Positions 35,760-43,321 of a stretch of DNA of 64,000 nucleotides are shown here, in pieces. Source of the stretch: Dyadobacter soli (GTDB lineage Bacteria > Bacteroidota > Bacteroidia > Cytophagales > Spirosomataceae); NCBI RefSeq assembly GCF_900101885.1, contig NZ_FNAN01000001.1, positions 310,001 through 374,000 of the forward strand, in the 5' to 3' direction. The notes beneath the pieces are model-generated. The model did no database searches, was not told the origin of the DNA, and worked only from the letters and a program-made list of their open reading frames with translations. The translations under genes and the position numbers were made by a program. The first letter of the stretch is position 1. Every line of letters begins with the position of its first letter.

Positions 35760-36670
35760 GGCAATACCTCCTTTCTGCCCGTGCCTGCGAGCGTAGCAAA
35801 ATAAACGTCTTCCAGCCCCGGATCGAATGCGTGGAAACCCGCGCCCGGCCGCGCTCCCGCCAGCACGTGTACCTGAATGCGCCCCGCGACCCTGCGCGTG
35901 GAGATCACCTGCATGGCTGTTTGCAACCCGGCCAATTCCGAAGGCGTGACGGTTTTGCGCCAAAGCTGCCCTTTTAGTGAATGGGTGAGTATTTCGGGCT
36001 TGCCTTCGAGGATTACCCGGCCTGCCGCCAGCACAGCCATTTGCGGGCAAAGGTCGTGCACATCGTCGACGATGTGGGTCGAGAGTATCACCACGATCTG
36101 CTCGCCGATTTCGCTCAGCAGGTCGTGGAACCGGTGGCGTTCGGTGGGGTCGAGACCGGCCGTCGGCTCGTCGACGATCACCAGTTGCGGATTGCCGAGC
36201 AATGCCTGTGCAATGCCGAACCGCTGGCGCATTCCGCCGGAAAAGGTGCTCACGGCCTGTCGGCGGTGCTGGTACAGGTTGGTTTTTTGCAAAAGGGCAG
36301 TTACCTGCTCGCGTCTTTCGGGCTGATGGGTCAAACCTTTCAGTACGGCCAGGTGATCGAGCAAATGTTCGGCGGAGATGCCCGGATATACACCGAAATC
36401 CTGCGGCAGGTAACCCAGTTTGCTCCTGAGCCCGGTGGTTTCGCGGGTAATGTCCTGTCCGTCGAAAGTAATGAGTCCGCTGTCGGGCGGGGTGAGTGTG
36501 GCGAGGATGCGCATGAAGGTGGATTTGCCCGCGCCGTTCGGGCCGAGCAGCCCGAACATTCCATTGGGTATGTCGAGCGAAACGCCGTCGAGGGCGCGGA
36601 TGCCGTTGGGGTAAGTTTTGGAAAGTCCCTGAATCTTTAATCGTTGCATGGCTTGGCTATTGAAGTTCAT
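35753..36670 (-). CDS. ABC transporter ATP-binding protein
   Basis: A 305-residue ATPase powering the permease/peptidase fusion that follows. Walker A GPNGAGKST (about 43-51), Q-loop LPQDFG, signature FSGGMRQRFG (FSGG instead of LSGG), Walker B LVIVDEPTAGLDP and H-loop STHIVDD are all present. The C-terminal about 80 residues are the variable accessory region seen in export-type ABC-2 ATPases. An alternative ATG 21 bases in (MQRLKIQGLSKTYPNG) fits the family start better. The gene overlaps the next by 7 bases, so expression is coupled. It is divergent from the LytS/LytTR pair. Confidence 0.95.
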   Translation of the reverse strand: MNFNSQAMQRLKIQGLSKTYPNGIRALDGVSLDIPNGMFGLLGPNGAGKSTFMRILATLTPPDSGLITFDGQDITRETTGLRSKLGYLPQDFGVYPGISAEHLLDHLAVLKGLTHQPERREQVTALLQKTNLYQHRRQAVSTFSGGMRQRFGIAQALLGNPQLVIVDEPTAGLDPTERHRFHDLLSEIGEQIVVILSTHIVDDVHDLCPQMAVLAAGRVILEGKPEILTHSLKGQLWRKTVTPSELAGLQTAMQVISTRRVAGRIQVHVLAGARPGAGFHAFDPGLEDVYFATLAGTGRKEVLPC

Positions 36671-36845
36671 GCCTCAAAGTTGCATGCCATTCAAAATGCA
36701 ATCAATTAATAATGAGCAAGGTAATGCCGGCGATGACGAAGGCGTTTGTCAGCCGGATTTCCTGCCTTTTTTACCAATATCACCAAAATCGCGACGGTCG
36801 TCATTAATTTTTGATGGCAAGCGTCCGGTGCGGTTTATTTGCGTT

Positions 36846-38336
36846 ATGGAGGTAACAGGAAAAATAACCGACGCGCTGACCCGCCGCAGGGACACCTGGC
36901 TGTATGCGGGGCTGCTCTGCTGGGTTTCGATCGGATTTACGATCGGCCGGGATGCGCTTTGGGAGGCTTATTTTCAATCGTTGCTGAGCTTGGCCGGATT
37001 GTGGTCACCTGTGCTCGCGGTTACGTGGGCGCGCGAGGGAAGCGGGGCAGGGCGCTTTGCGGGGCGCAACCGCCGTTCCTGGTTTGCGTGCTTTTTGGGT
37101 TACTTGCCTTTGCTACTGGCCGTTTCCGGGGCATCGATGAGCACCGGCGCGCTGTTCTGGCCGGTGGTTTTTACGGGCGGGCTTTGCATTGCAGCGCTGG
37201 AATGTATTCTGGTGGCGGAAAGCCAGTTTATGGGCCAGTTGTACCAGGTCAAATGGGTGCGGAGACTGAGCCTGGAAAAGGCGGTGTTGATCAGTATCAC
37301 GGGGCTTGCATTGCTGCTGGGCGCGATGGCGGTGTCGAGCCTTGACAATCCGGCCTACCATTCCGGTAAGCAACTGCTTATTGGTTTCGAAATAGATCCC
37401 TTTAAAATCCTTGCCCGGTTCCCTACATTTATCACCTTTTCCCTGCAACTTCTGCTGATGTACCTGGCCGGGTATTTTTTCTTTTACATCAATAGCCGCT
37501 GGCTGGTCCCACGCATTCTCAGGGAGCGCGGTATTCTCTACTATATCCTTTGTTCGGCTGCGCTGATCGGCATTTTTTATCCATTTTGGGGGCAGTTGCT
37601 GGCTAGTTTGCCGCTCAGCAAGGTGCTGGGCGGTGTATTTTCTGCTAGTCCGTTCGTAGCGGAAAATGCATTCGGCGTAATGTTAGTACTGGCGGTAAGT
37701 CTTCCTGTGCTTTTAGCGATTCAATGGGCGAGGCAAAACAGCCTGATTACTGCCCTGCAACACGAGAAGTCCGTAGCCGAGCTCGATCTTTTGAAACAGC
37801 AACTGAACCCGCATTTCTTTTTTAATACCCTTAATAACCTTTATGCATTGAGCCTGCAACGCTCCGAGCAGACTCCTGAGAGCATTTTACAGCTTTCGGA
37901 GCTGATGCGATATGTGATTTACAAAGCAAAGGAACCGCTTGTCAAAGTGGGCGACGAAGTCAGGTACTTAAAAGACTACCTGCAATTGCAGAAGATCCGA
38001 CTGAAAAGGAACCTTGATTTACAATTTGAAGAAGAAATAGAAGACGGCACGGCACTGATCGCCCCGCTGCTGCTGATCGTGTTCGTCGAGAATGCATTCA
38101 AGCACGGCGTTGAAAACACGGAAGGGGATGCGCTCCTGAGTATTCACCTTAAAGCCGACCAGCATTCGCTTCGTTTTGTTTGTGAAAATTCATTCGAACC
38201 GGCGCCGGATGCGCATAACGGCATTGGATTGACTAATTTGCGGAAACGGCTGGCATTGCTCTACCCCGGAAAGCACCGGTTGATCACTGGATCTGACAAT
38301 GGAGTATTTACCGCCAGCCTGGAAATAGATCTATGA
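36846..38336 (+). CDS. LytS-type sensor histidine kinase
   Basis: A 496-residue membrane kinase. I use the ATG at 36846 (MEVTGKITDALTRRRDTWLYAG); the open frame extends upstream but with non-family sequence overlapping the ABC gene start. About eight hydrophobic segments (residues 20-330) precede a His_kinase domain: HEKSVAELDLLKQQLNPHFFFNTLNNLYALSL, with the phospho-acceptor His in NPHFFFN (about residue 322). The HATPase part has NAFKHGVEN and GIGLTNLRKRLALLYPG. Its stop overlaps the start of the LytTR regulator by 4 bases (ATGA), a tight cognate pair. The pair is divergent from the ABC/M1 operon, which is its likely target. Confidence 0.93.
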   Translation: MEVTGKITDALTRRRDTWLYAGLLCWVSIGFTIGRDALWEAYFQSLLSLAGLWSPVLAVTWAREGSGAGRFAGRNRRSWFACFLGYLPLLLAVSGASMSTGALFWPVVFTGGLCIAALECILVAESQFMGQLYQVKWVRRLSLEKAVLISITGLALLLGAMAVSSLDNPAYHSGKQLLIGFEIDPFKILARFPTFITFSLQLLLMYLAGYFFFYINSRWLVPRILRERGILYYILCSAALIGIFYPFWGQLLASLPLSKVLGGVFSASPFVAENAFGVMLVLAVSLPVLLAIQWARQNSLITALQHEKSVAELDLLKQQLNPHFFFNTLNNLYALSLQRSEQTPESILQLSELMRYVIYKAKEPLVKVGDEVRYLKDYLQLQKIRLKRNLDLQFEEEIEDGTALIAPLLLIVFVENAFKHGVENTEGDALLSIHLKADQHSLRFVCENSFEPAPDAHNGIGLTNLRKRLALLYPGKHRLITGSDNGVFTASLEIDL

Positions 38337-39049
38337 AGTTACGCTGCCTGATTGTCGACGACGAACCGCTGGCCCATGATGTGATCCTGCGGTACCTGGA
38401 AGATATTCCGTTCCTGGAAAATGCGGGCCAATGCTACCTCGCCACGGAGGCATTCGCGTTTCTCAACCACCACGCGGTCGACCTCATATTCCTGGACATC
38501 CGCATGCCTAAGCTCAATGGGCTCGATTTCCTGCGTACGCTCGACCAGCGGCCGCTGGTTGTGATCACGTCGGCTTACGAGGAGCACGCGCTGGAAAGTT
38601 TCGAACTGGAAGTGGTGGATTACCTGCTGAAACCCTTCCGTTTCGACCGGTTCCTGAAAGCCGCGAACCGCGCATTGGAGCAGCATACTTTGCGCAGGCA
38701 GGCGGTTATCGCACCTGTGATAGCCCCGGCGCAGCACGAGCAGGAGCCGTTGTATATCAAATCCGACAAAAAGCTCGTCCAGATGCAGCTCGACGACGTG
38801 TATTACCTTGAAAGCCTGGGTAATTACGTAAAAGTATGGGGCCGCGACCAGTTTTTGCTCACGCAGCGCACGCTCGGGAGTTTTGAAGAGCAGTTGCCGG
38901 CCGATGCGTTCATCCGCATTCACAAATCATTCATTTTGAACAAAAAATTCGTGCATTACATCGAGGGTAATATGATCCGGCTGCGCAACGGAAAGGTGCT
39001 GCCGCTTGGTAAAATATTTAAGCACGTGATCAAACTGTTTCCGGGCTGA
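38333..39049 (+). CDS. LytTR-type response regulator
   Basis: A 238-residue regulator. The receiver domain (1-120) has the acidic pocket DDE (9-11), phospho-acceptor Asp in LIFLDIRMPKLNG (about 54), the T/S switch VVITSAYEEH (about 80) and the lysine in LLKPFRFDRF (about 100). The C-terminal LytTR domain (about 140-236) has EPLYIKSDKKLVQMQLDDVYYLESLGNYVKV and FIRIHKSFILNKKFV, which binds paired direct repeats in promoters. It is coupled by a 4-base overlap to the LytS kinase. Its last bases lie 25 bases from the end of a convergent TPR kinase gene. Confidence 0.95.
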   Translation: MKLRCLIVDDEPLAHDVILRYLEDIPFLENAGQCYLATEAFAFLNHHAVDLIFLDIRMPKLNGLDFLRTLDQRPLVVITSAYEEHALESFELEVVDYLLKPFRFDRFLKAANRALEQHTLRRQAVIAPVIAPAQHEQEPLYIKSDKKLVQMQLDDVYYLESLGNYVKVWGRDQFLLTQRTLGSFEEQLPADAFIRIHKSFILNKKFVHYIEGNMIRLRNGKVLPLGKIFKHVIKLFPG

Positions 39050-39074
39050 TCGTCGAAGAACCGCAACAGCTATT

Positions 39075-41318
39075 TTAAACCTCTAACACCTCAGGCCCTA
39101 ATACCAGGCGAATTGTAGTGCCTTGTTGTTTTTCAATTGTAAAGTCGGCATTGATGTCGCCACTCAGCCCAGCCATTAGCTTCATGCCCAGGGAGTTCAT
39201 GTTTCGCGGGTTCAAATCTTCCGGCATTCCAACTCCGTCGTCGGATACGGATAAATGGATATTCCCGGCTTCATCTTCTTTCATTGAAATAGTGATCCTT
39301 CCCTCGTCGCGGTCCGGGAAGGCGTATTTCAATGCATTGGTAATCGCTTCATTGAGAATGAGTGCCAGCGGTATCGCCTTGGCAACCCTTAGTTCAACGG
39401 GGTCGAGATCCAACTCGAAGCGTATGGCTTTATTCCCGGCAAAACTATCCTGAAGATAATCCACCAGCTCTTTGAGGTACAGGTTCATTTTAACGATCCT
39501 GACATCATCCGACTGGTAAAGTTTCTGGTGGATCAACGACATCGCGAAAACCCGCCGCTGGCTGTTTCTGATCACGGTCACTACACTTTGACCGGGATGC
39601 GCAAGCTGCATTTCCAGCAAACCCATTACCGTCTGAAGGTTGTTTTTGACCCGGTGGTGTACTTCCTTCAGGAGCCATTCCTTTTCCTCGACGAGGTCCA
39701 GCAAAGCGCTGTTTTTCTGACTGATATCGATTTGCTGCAACGTCAGCGTCTCATTGTTTCGCTGCTTGATGCGGTATTGATTGTAAATAAGGCCTGAAAG
39801 CAGCAAAAGCATAAACGCCCCGCCGATCGTAAAGTTTCGTTCCAATTCTTTCTGGCGGATACTGGCCTGCTGGATTGCGTTCTGCCGGTTGAGCAATGCG
39901 ATATTCTGCTCTTTTTCCTTACTGTCGTACTGGATCTGTAAAGTAGCGATTTTGCTGCTTTTGGCATCGTTGAAAATCGAATCGCTCAGCAGTTTAAACT
40001 GTTGCTGATGCCTGATAGCACTCAGATAATTCCCTTGTGCCGAGTCTACTTTAAAAAGCATCGCATGGAGTTGGGATACGAGCCTGACCGTGCCATTCCG
40101 GTGGTTAATGTGCAATGCCTCACTGAGATAGTATTTGGCTTTATCATATTCCTTGATGGTCAGATAGTAATTGCCGATGTCCTTATAGACTTCCACAAAG
40201 TCGATGTCTTCGTTTTTGATGCTTTTCAGGAGCGAAATAATCGTCAGATACCTTCGTTCCGCCTGCCGGTAGTCCTTCAAGCCCATATAGCAATGGCCAT
40301 ATGTTTTGGCCACCGTTAACTTCGCAAATATGTTGTTGGGAGGATATTTTTTAACAAGGTCATTGTAAAATGCAATCGCTTCTCTTGCCTGGCCCATATT
40401 TACCATACCTCTGCATATTCCATTGCCGGTACTCAGCACCATCATCGTTTCATTCTGGCTGGCAAAATGATTCAGGGCTTTTTCGAGGTAACGTATCCCT
40501 GGCTTCCATTGGCCTAGGTCGTAATATGCGGTGGCGAGTTTTGAATAAAAGAAACCAATAAAAACCGTATCCCCGGCTGCTTGCGCGGTTTCGATGGCAG
40601 CGTGTCCGTATTTGATCGATTCCTGGTAATTACCCATGGAATTACTCACTTCGGTCAACATGTTGTAGGTGAGATGCAACGGGCCGTTTATCGAGCGGAA
40701 GAGTGCGAGGACATCCACAAACTCCCGGAGTGATTGCGCGTAATTTCCCTGTTTATAATGGATATCGGCCACCCTGCCCAGCATATCGATTTGAGATTCC
40801 CGGTCACCGGCTTTCTCAAAGAGGACCTTTGCTTGCTGAAAACACCTCATTTTCTCGACTAGCCCTTTCGCATCCTGCGGGTAAGTTTCGCCAAGATAAA
40901 ACCAGGCTATCGCCAAAAGATGCGTTTCGCCCATGGATGCACTTAACCCGATGGCCTTTTTGGTGAGTCGCACGCCCCGGGGACGGTCGCCGGTTTCTGA
41001 AAACAGGATACTCCATGTCAGTAAGGTCATTATCTGGCCTTTTTTGTAACCCAGCTGGTTGCTCAGCGCGAGCGCGGAAACGAGATGGGTACTTGCACTG
41101 TCCATGTCGGCCTGCTCTTCACCCGGTTTGTATATATAAAAGGTGGAGAGCTTCAACATCAGGATGACTTTGCTGGTATCCGCGCTCGTATACGGAAGTA
41201 CACGGGCGGCACTGTCGGCAAAAGACCTGGTAAGGCGGGGAAAGAGAAATGACGCTTTTACTTCGAAATGGCAAGCTGAGAGGAGCAGTGAGATAGCGAT
41301 GTAGCAAGACCTGCTCAT
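39075..41318 (-). CDS. TPR-containing sensor histidine kinase (HisKA_2 type)
   Basis: A 747-residue kinase with the order: export signal carrying a lipobox-like LSAC (residue 16), a long run of TPR helices (about 60-440; ESQIDMLGRVADIHYKQGNYAQSLREF, IKEYDKAKYYLSEALHINHRNG), a coiled coil (about 450-490), one membrane helix (about 491-510, FTIGGAFMLLLLSGLIYN), a second coiled coil, HisKA_2 box LLKEVHHRVKNNLQTVMGLLEM (His at about 553) and HATPase (NEAITNALKYAF, DDGVGMPEDL). So an envelope-facing TPR sensor is coupled to a cytoplasmic kinase. It is a clear paralogue of the kinase at 45397, but no response regulator adjoins it. Confidence 0.92.
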   Translation of the reverse strand: MSRSCYIAISLLLSACHFEVKASFLFPRLTRSFADSAARVLPYTSADTSKVILMLKLSTFYIYKPGEEQADMDSASTHLVSALALSNQLGYKKGQIMTLLTWSILFSETGDRPRGVRLTKKAIGLSASMGETHLLAIAWFYLGETYPQDAKGLVEKMRCFQQAKVLFEKAGDRESQIDMLGRVADIHYKQGNYAQSLREFVDVLALFRSINGPLHLTYNMLTEVSNSMGNYQESIKYGHAAIETAQAAGDTVFIGFFYSKLATAYYDLGQWKPGIRYLEKALNHFASQNETMMVLSTGNGICRGMVNMGQAREAIAFYNDLVKKYPPNNIFAKLTVAKTYGHCYMGLKDYRQAERRYLTIISLLKSIKNEDIDFVEVYKDIGNYYLTIKEYDKAKYYLSEALHINHRNGTVRLVSQLHAMLFKVDSAQGNYLSAIRHQQQFKLLSDSIFNDAKSSKIATLQIQYDSKEKEQNIALLNRQNAIQQASIRQKELERNFTIGGAFMLLLLSGLIYNQYRIKQRNNETLTLQQIDISQKNSALLDLVEEKEWLLKEVHHRVKNNLQTVMGLLEMQLAHPGQSVVTVIRNSQRRVFAMSLIHQKLYQSDDVRIVKMNLYLKELVDYLQDSFAGNKAIRFELDLDPVELRVAKAIPLALILNEAITNALKYAFPDRDEGRITISMKEDEAGNIHLSVSDDGVGMPEDLNPRNMNSLGMKLMAGLSGDINADFTIEKQQGTTIRLVLGPEVLEV

Positions 41319-41528
41319 GACAGCCGGATTAAAGTATAATTGATCAGATATGAAGGCATCTAAATCTTTTTTATACTTGGCAGACCGAATAAAATTCGCA
41401 AATTCCGTGAAAGATTTATACAGTCTCCTGCATTATAGAAGACTGCCCTCCGGCTCGGGAAAGCAGTCCGATGGCGATCAAACGCATGTGTCTATACGGC
41501 GACTTTTTGTATACATAAGCAATTGTCA

Positions 41529-41705
41529 TTATCCCAGGCAATCGAGAAGCATATCGGCCATTCTGATCGCTTCGCTGGGGTAGGCGAGGCCCCGGACGGT
41601 GATGATGCTGCATTCGTTTTGAGCGATTTCCTTGGCGAGGTTCTCGGGCAGATTTGCATCGTTTTCCAATGGATCCGAATCGATGCGTTCGGTAGGAATG
41701 TCCAT
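41529..41705 (-). CDS. Small protein of 58 residues, partner of the PfkB-like gene
   Basis: A short acidic protein (MDIPTERIDSDPLENDANLP to GLAYPSEAIRMADMLLDCLG) starting with ATG 6 bases after the stop of the PfkB-like gene, on the same strand. Coding is supported by the tight spacing, a clean ATG, a codon pattern like that of its neighbours, and a protein-like composition: a short strand (CSIITVRG) then an amphipathic helix (PSEAIRMADMLLDCL). No homology is recognised. The longer overlapping frames here give basic, low-complexity products and look spurious. The 210-base stretch from here to the TPR kinase start (41319-41528) holds only its presumed promoter; I see no clear motif in it. Confidence 0.55.
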   Translation of the reverse strand: MDIPTERIDSDPLENDANLPENLAKEIAQNECSIITVRGLAYPSEAIRMADMLLDCLG

Positions 41706-41711
41706 TTAGAG

Positions 41712-42719
41712 TTATTGATAAAGATGCATCGTATCCGGCCTTTCCAGGTCGTCGATCCATTGGTCAATGTAAGCCAGCAGGTTCTGTTGGTCCAGGCGCT
41801 CGCATTGCTGTCCGAAGCTGCCGAAAACGACAAGTCCGAAGGCAACGCAATGGGCGATCTCCAATTGAAGCAGCAAGCTCATGCTGAAACCGGCAATGAA
41901 GTTTTGACGGGCGTCCGTCGCCAGTTCGAGGACAGGCGCAGCCCGCATCCGCGCCAGGGTGAACTGTTGCTGATTACTATACAAAACCGCCTTGCTGGCG
42001 GAATACACGAGCAAGCGCGTGACGTTCAGGGTGCGGTAAATGGAAATGCATTTCCGGTTCAGATCGCCCGCATCTTCACTTTCAGGGCCCGCGTCCGCCT
42101 GGATTCCGTTCAGGACTTTCCACAGCTTGACAGTCTCGCCCTCGTCCAGGGCAAATGTGACCTTGCTATACAAAGAAAAGTCACTGATGATGTCGAGCAC
42201 TTCATCCACCTGAAAGGACAGCCTGTTCTCCGGATTACCGAGGTAAAAGATAAATTCGAGATCTTTTTTGTTGATCGGCTTGATAACGTCGTAAAGCAAC
42301 CCGCTCCACAGGTCGGAGGCACCCACCAGGCTCGACCAATTGTCGAATGCAACAGTGCGGCTGCGGCGAAACAGCGCCCGCAACTCGGCAATTATCGCAT
42401 TATTTCTAACGAATATCCAGGGGTATCGTTCGCTGGCGATGTTGGTCGTATCGATCTGCATATCAGCCAGTGGGGTGAGGTCATGCGGACTGTCGAGGGT
42501 GATACTTCGGATACCTAAAAACTGCAATAAACCGGGAAGGGCGACTTCATTGATGCCGAACGAGCTCATGTCGAGTACCGACGCCGGACGATCGCCGTGA
42601 TGGGCCGATGTTTCGCGGCTCAGATATACGGTTTGCGAAGCGTCGTAGGCCTGTATTCTCGACCGCAAGTCTGTCAGAATGGGCCTTGCATTTACCATTT
42701 CAAAGCTTGATGTTTTCAT
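41712..42719 (-). CDS. Degenerate PfkB/ribokinase-like protein
   Basis: A 335-residue protein. I start it at ATG 42719 (MKTSSFEMVNARPILTDLRS); the frame continues upstream without family sequence. Several stretches follow the PfkB fold: LEFIFYLGNPENRLSFQVDEVLDIISDFSLYSKVTFALDEGETVKLWKVL matches the strand-helix region where these kinases have a DP..R and LNxxE pattern. The C-terminal ATDARQNFIAGFSMSLLLQLEIAHCVAFGLVVFGSF aligns with the region TTGAGDxFNAGF...GLxLEEAL. The catalytic GAGD is replaced (DARQ), so phosphotransfer activity is unlikely. It may be a sugar-sensing or structural protein. It forms an operon with the 58-residue gene and is divergent from the sigma-54 regulator across a 602-base control region. 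Confidence 0.6.
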   Translation of the reverse strand: MKTSSFEMVNARPILTDLRSRIQAYDASQTVYLSRETSAHHGDRPASVLDMSSFGINEVALPGLLQFLGIRSITLDSPHDLTPLADMQIDTTNIASERYPWIFVRNNAIIAELRALFRRSRTVAFDNWSSLVGASDLWSGLLYDVIKPINKKDLEFIFYLGNPENRLSFQVDEVLDIISDFSLYSKVTFALDEGETVKLWKVLNGIQADAGPESEDAGDLNRKCISIYRTLNVTRLLVYSASKAVLYSNQQQFTLARMRAAPVLELATDARQNFIAGFSMSLLLQLEIAHCVAFGLVVFGSFGQQCERLDQQNLLAYIDQWIDDLERPDTMHLYQ

Positions 42720-42927
42720 TGTTTCGAGTGATTTGCCGGTTTTGAAAATTCGGTCGCCCGTTCGCACGTGTACGGATAAACGTGGTCGGGCGGGTATGCC
42801 AGTTAGCGGAGTCAAACACGTGCCAAGTCAGGCAATCCCTTTAAAAAGCCATTTGCACGCTTGTATGGCCCTTTTTGCAGTCGGTCACATGGATGACCCG
42901 GCTGTATTACTCCAAATGGAAGAAGAA

Positions 42928-42943
42928 ATCCAAAAAACTGGAT
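42928..42943. promoter_or_regulatory. Imperfect copy of the sigma-54 regulator operator
   Basis: ATCCAAAAAACTGGAT, a 16-bp imperfect dyad that shares the TCCAAAAAA core and the GGA of the perfect site exactly 100 bp away. It is a second candidate upstream activator site for the response regulator gene, or for the divergent PfkB-like gene. Confidence 0.4.
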
Positions 42944-43023
42944 GGCGGAGGTGGCTGGTTTGTTGTTGCCGGTTACAGTGCACGAGGCATCATCGTCGTG
43001 CACGGCGGCATTTTCATATTTGG

Positions 43024-43047
43024 ATAACTCCAAAAAATTGGAGTTAT
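43024..43047. promoter_or_regulatory. Perfect palindromic upstream activator site
   Basis: Perfect 10-bp arms ATAACTCCAA (43024-43033) and TTGGAGTTAT (43038-43047) around AAAA. The core CTCCAAAAAATTGGAG (43028-43043) differs by one base from the site upstream of the first TolC operon (51998-52013). It lies about 183 bp upstream of a -24/-12 promoter, the usual range for a sigma-54 enhancer. The binding protein is inferred to be the response regulator encoded at 43322. Confidence 0.65.
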
Positions 43048-43216
43048 CGCAACTGTTCGTAGTTATCAGGCCAAAATATCGTGTGGGCCAGGGCCTTCGG
43101 AATGGCCGATTGGTGCGTGAGAACTATAAAAAAACTTGGTATATTTATAATAATCGCGGTTATTTTTAATGTAACACTCAGTAAATTAGCCGCTTACTAG
43201 CCAGCTCGCGCTGTCG

Positions 43217-43232
43217 TGGCAATTTACCTGCC
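43217..43232 (+). promoter_or_regulatory. Sigma-54 (-24/-12) promoter of the response regulator gene
   Basis: TGGCAATTTACCTGCC has GG (43218-43219) and GC (43230-43231) separated by exactly 10 bases, as sigma-54 promoters require, with TGGCA at -24 and CTGC at -12. Predicted start of transcription is near 43243, leaving a leader of about 79 bases to the ATG at 43322. Confidence 0.6.
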
Positions 43233-43321
43233 AACCTGTTTCCCTAGGATCGTTTGGAAGGTATAGTTATTTCTAAAATATGAAATTGGTCGATATCTCA
43301 ACATTATAGCCGTTTGAATCA

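Noticed and set aside
35760..36050. N-terminal extension of the permease/peptidase frame
   Set aside because: It overlaps the C-terminal part of the ABC ATPase gene and reads as Arg/Gly-rich nonsense; the ATG at 35759 begins a normal permease.
41523..42518. A 331-codon + strand frame over the PfkB-like and 58-residue genes
   Set aside because: The - strand reading shows PfkB fold motifs and a tight operon; the + strand product has no recognisable pattern.
42811..42826. A full sigma-54 promoter for the PfkB-like gene
   Set aside because: The -24 part is excellent (TTGGCACG), but no GC occurs at the required 10-base spacing, so it is not listed as a promoter.
42942..43169. A 75-codon + strand frame in the gap before the sigma-54 regulator
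   Set aside because: It overlaps the palindromic operator, has no start signal and encodes a composition-poor product; the region is better explained as regulatory.
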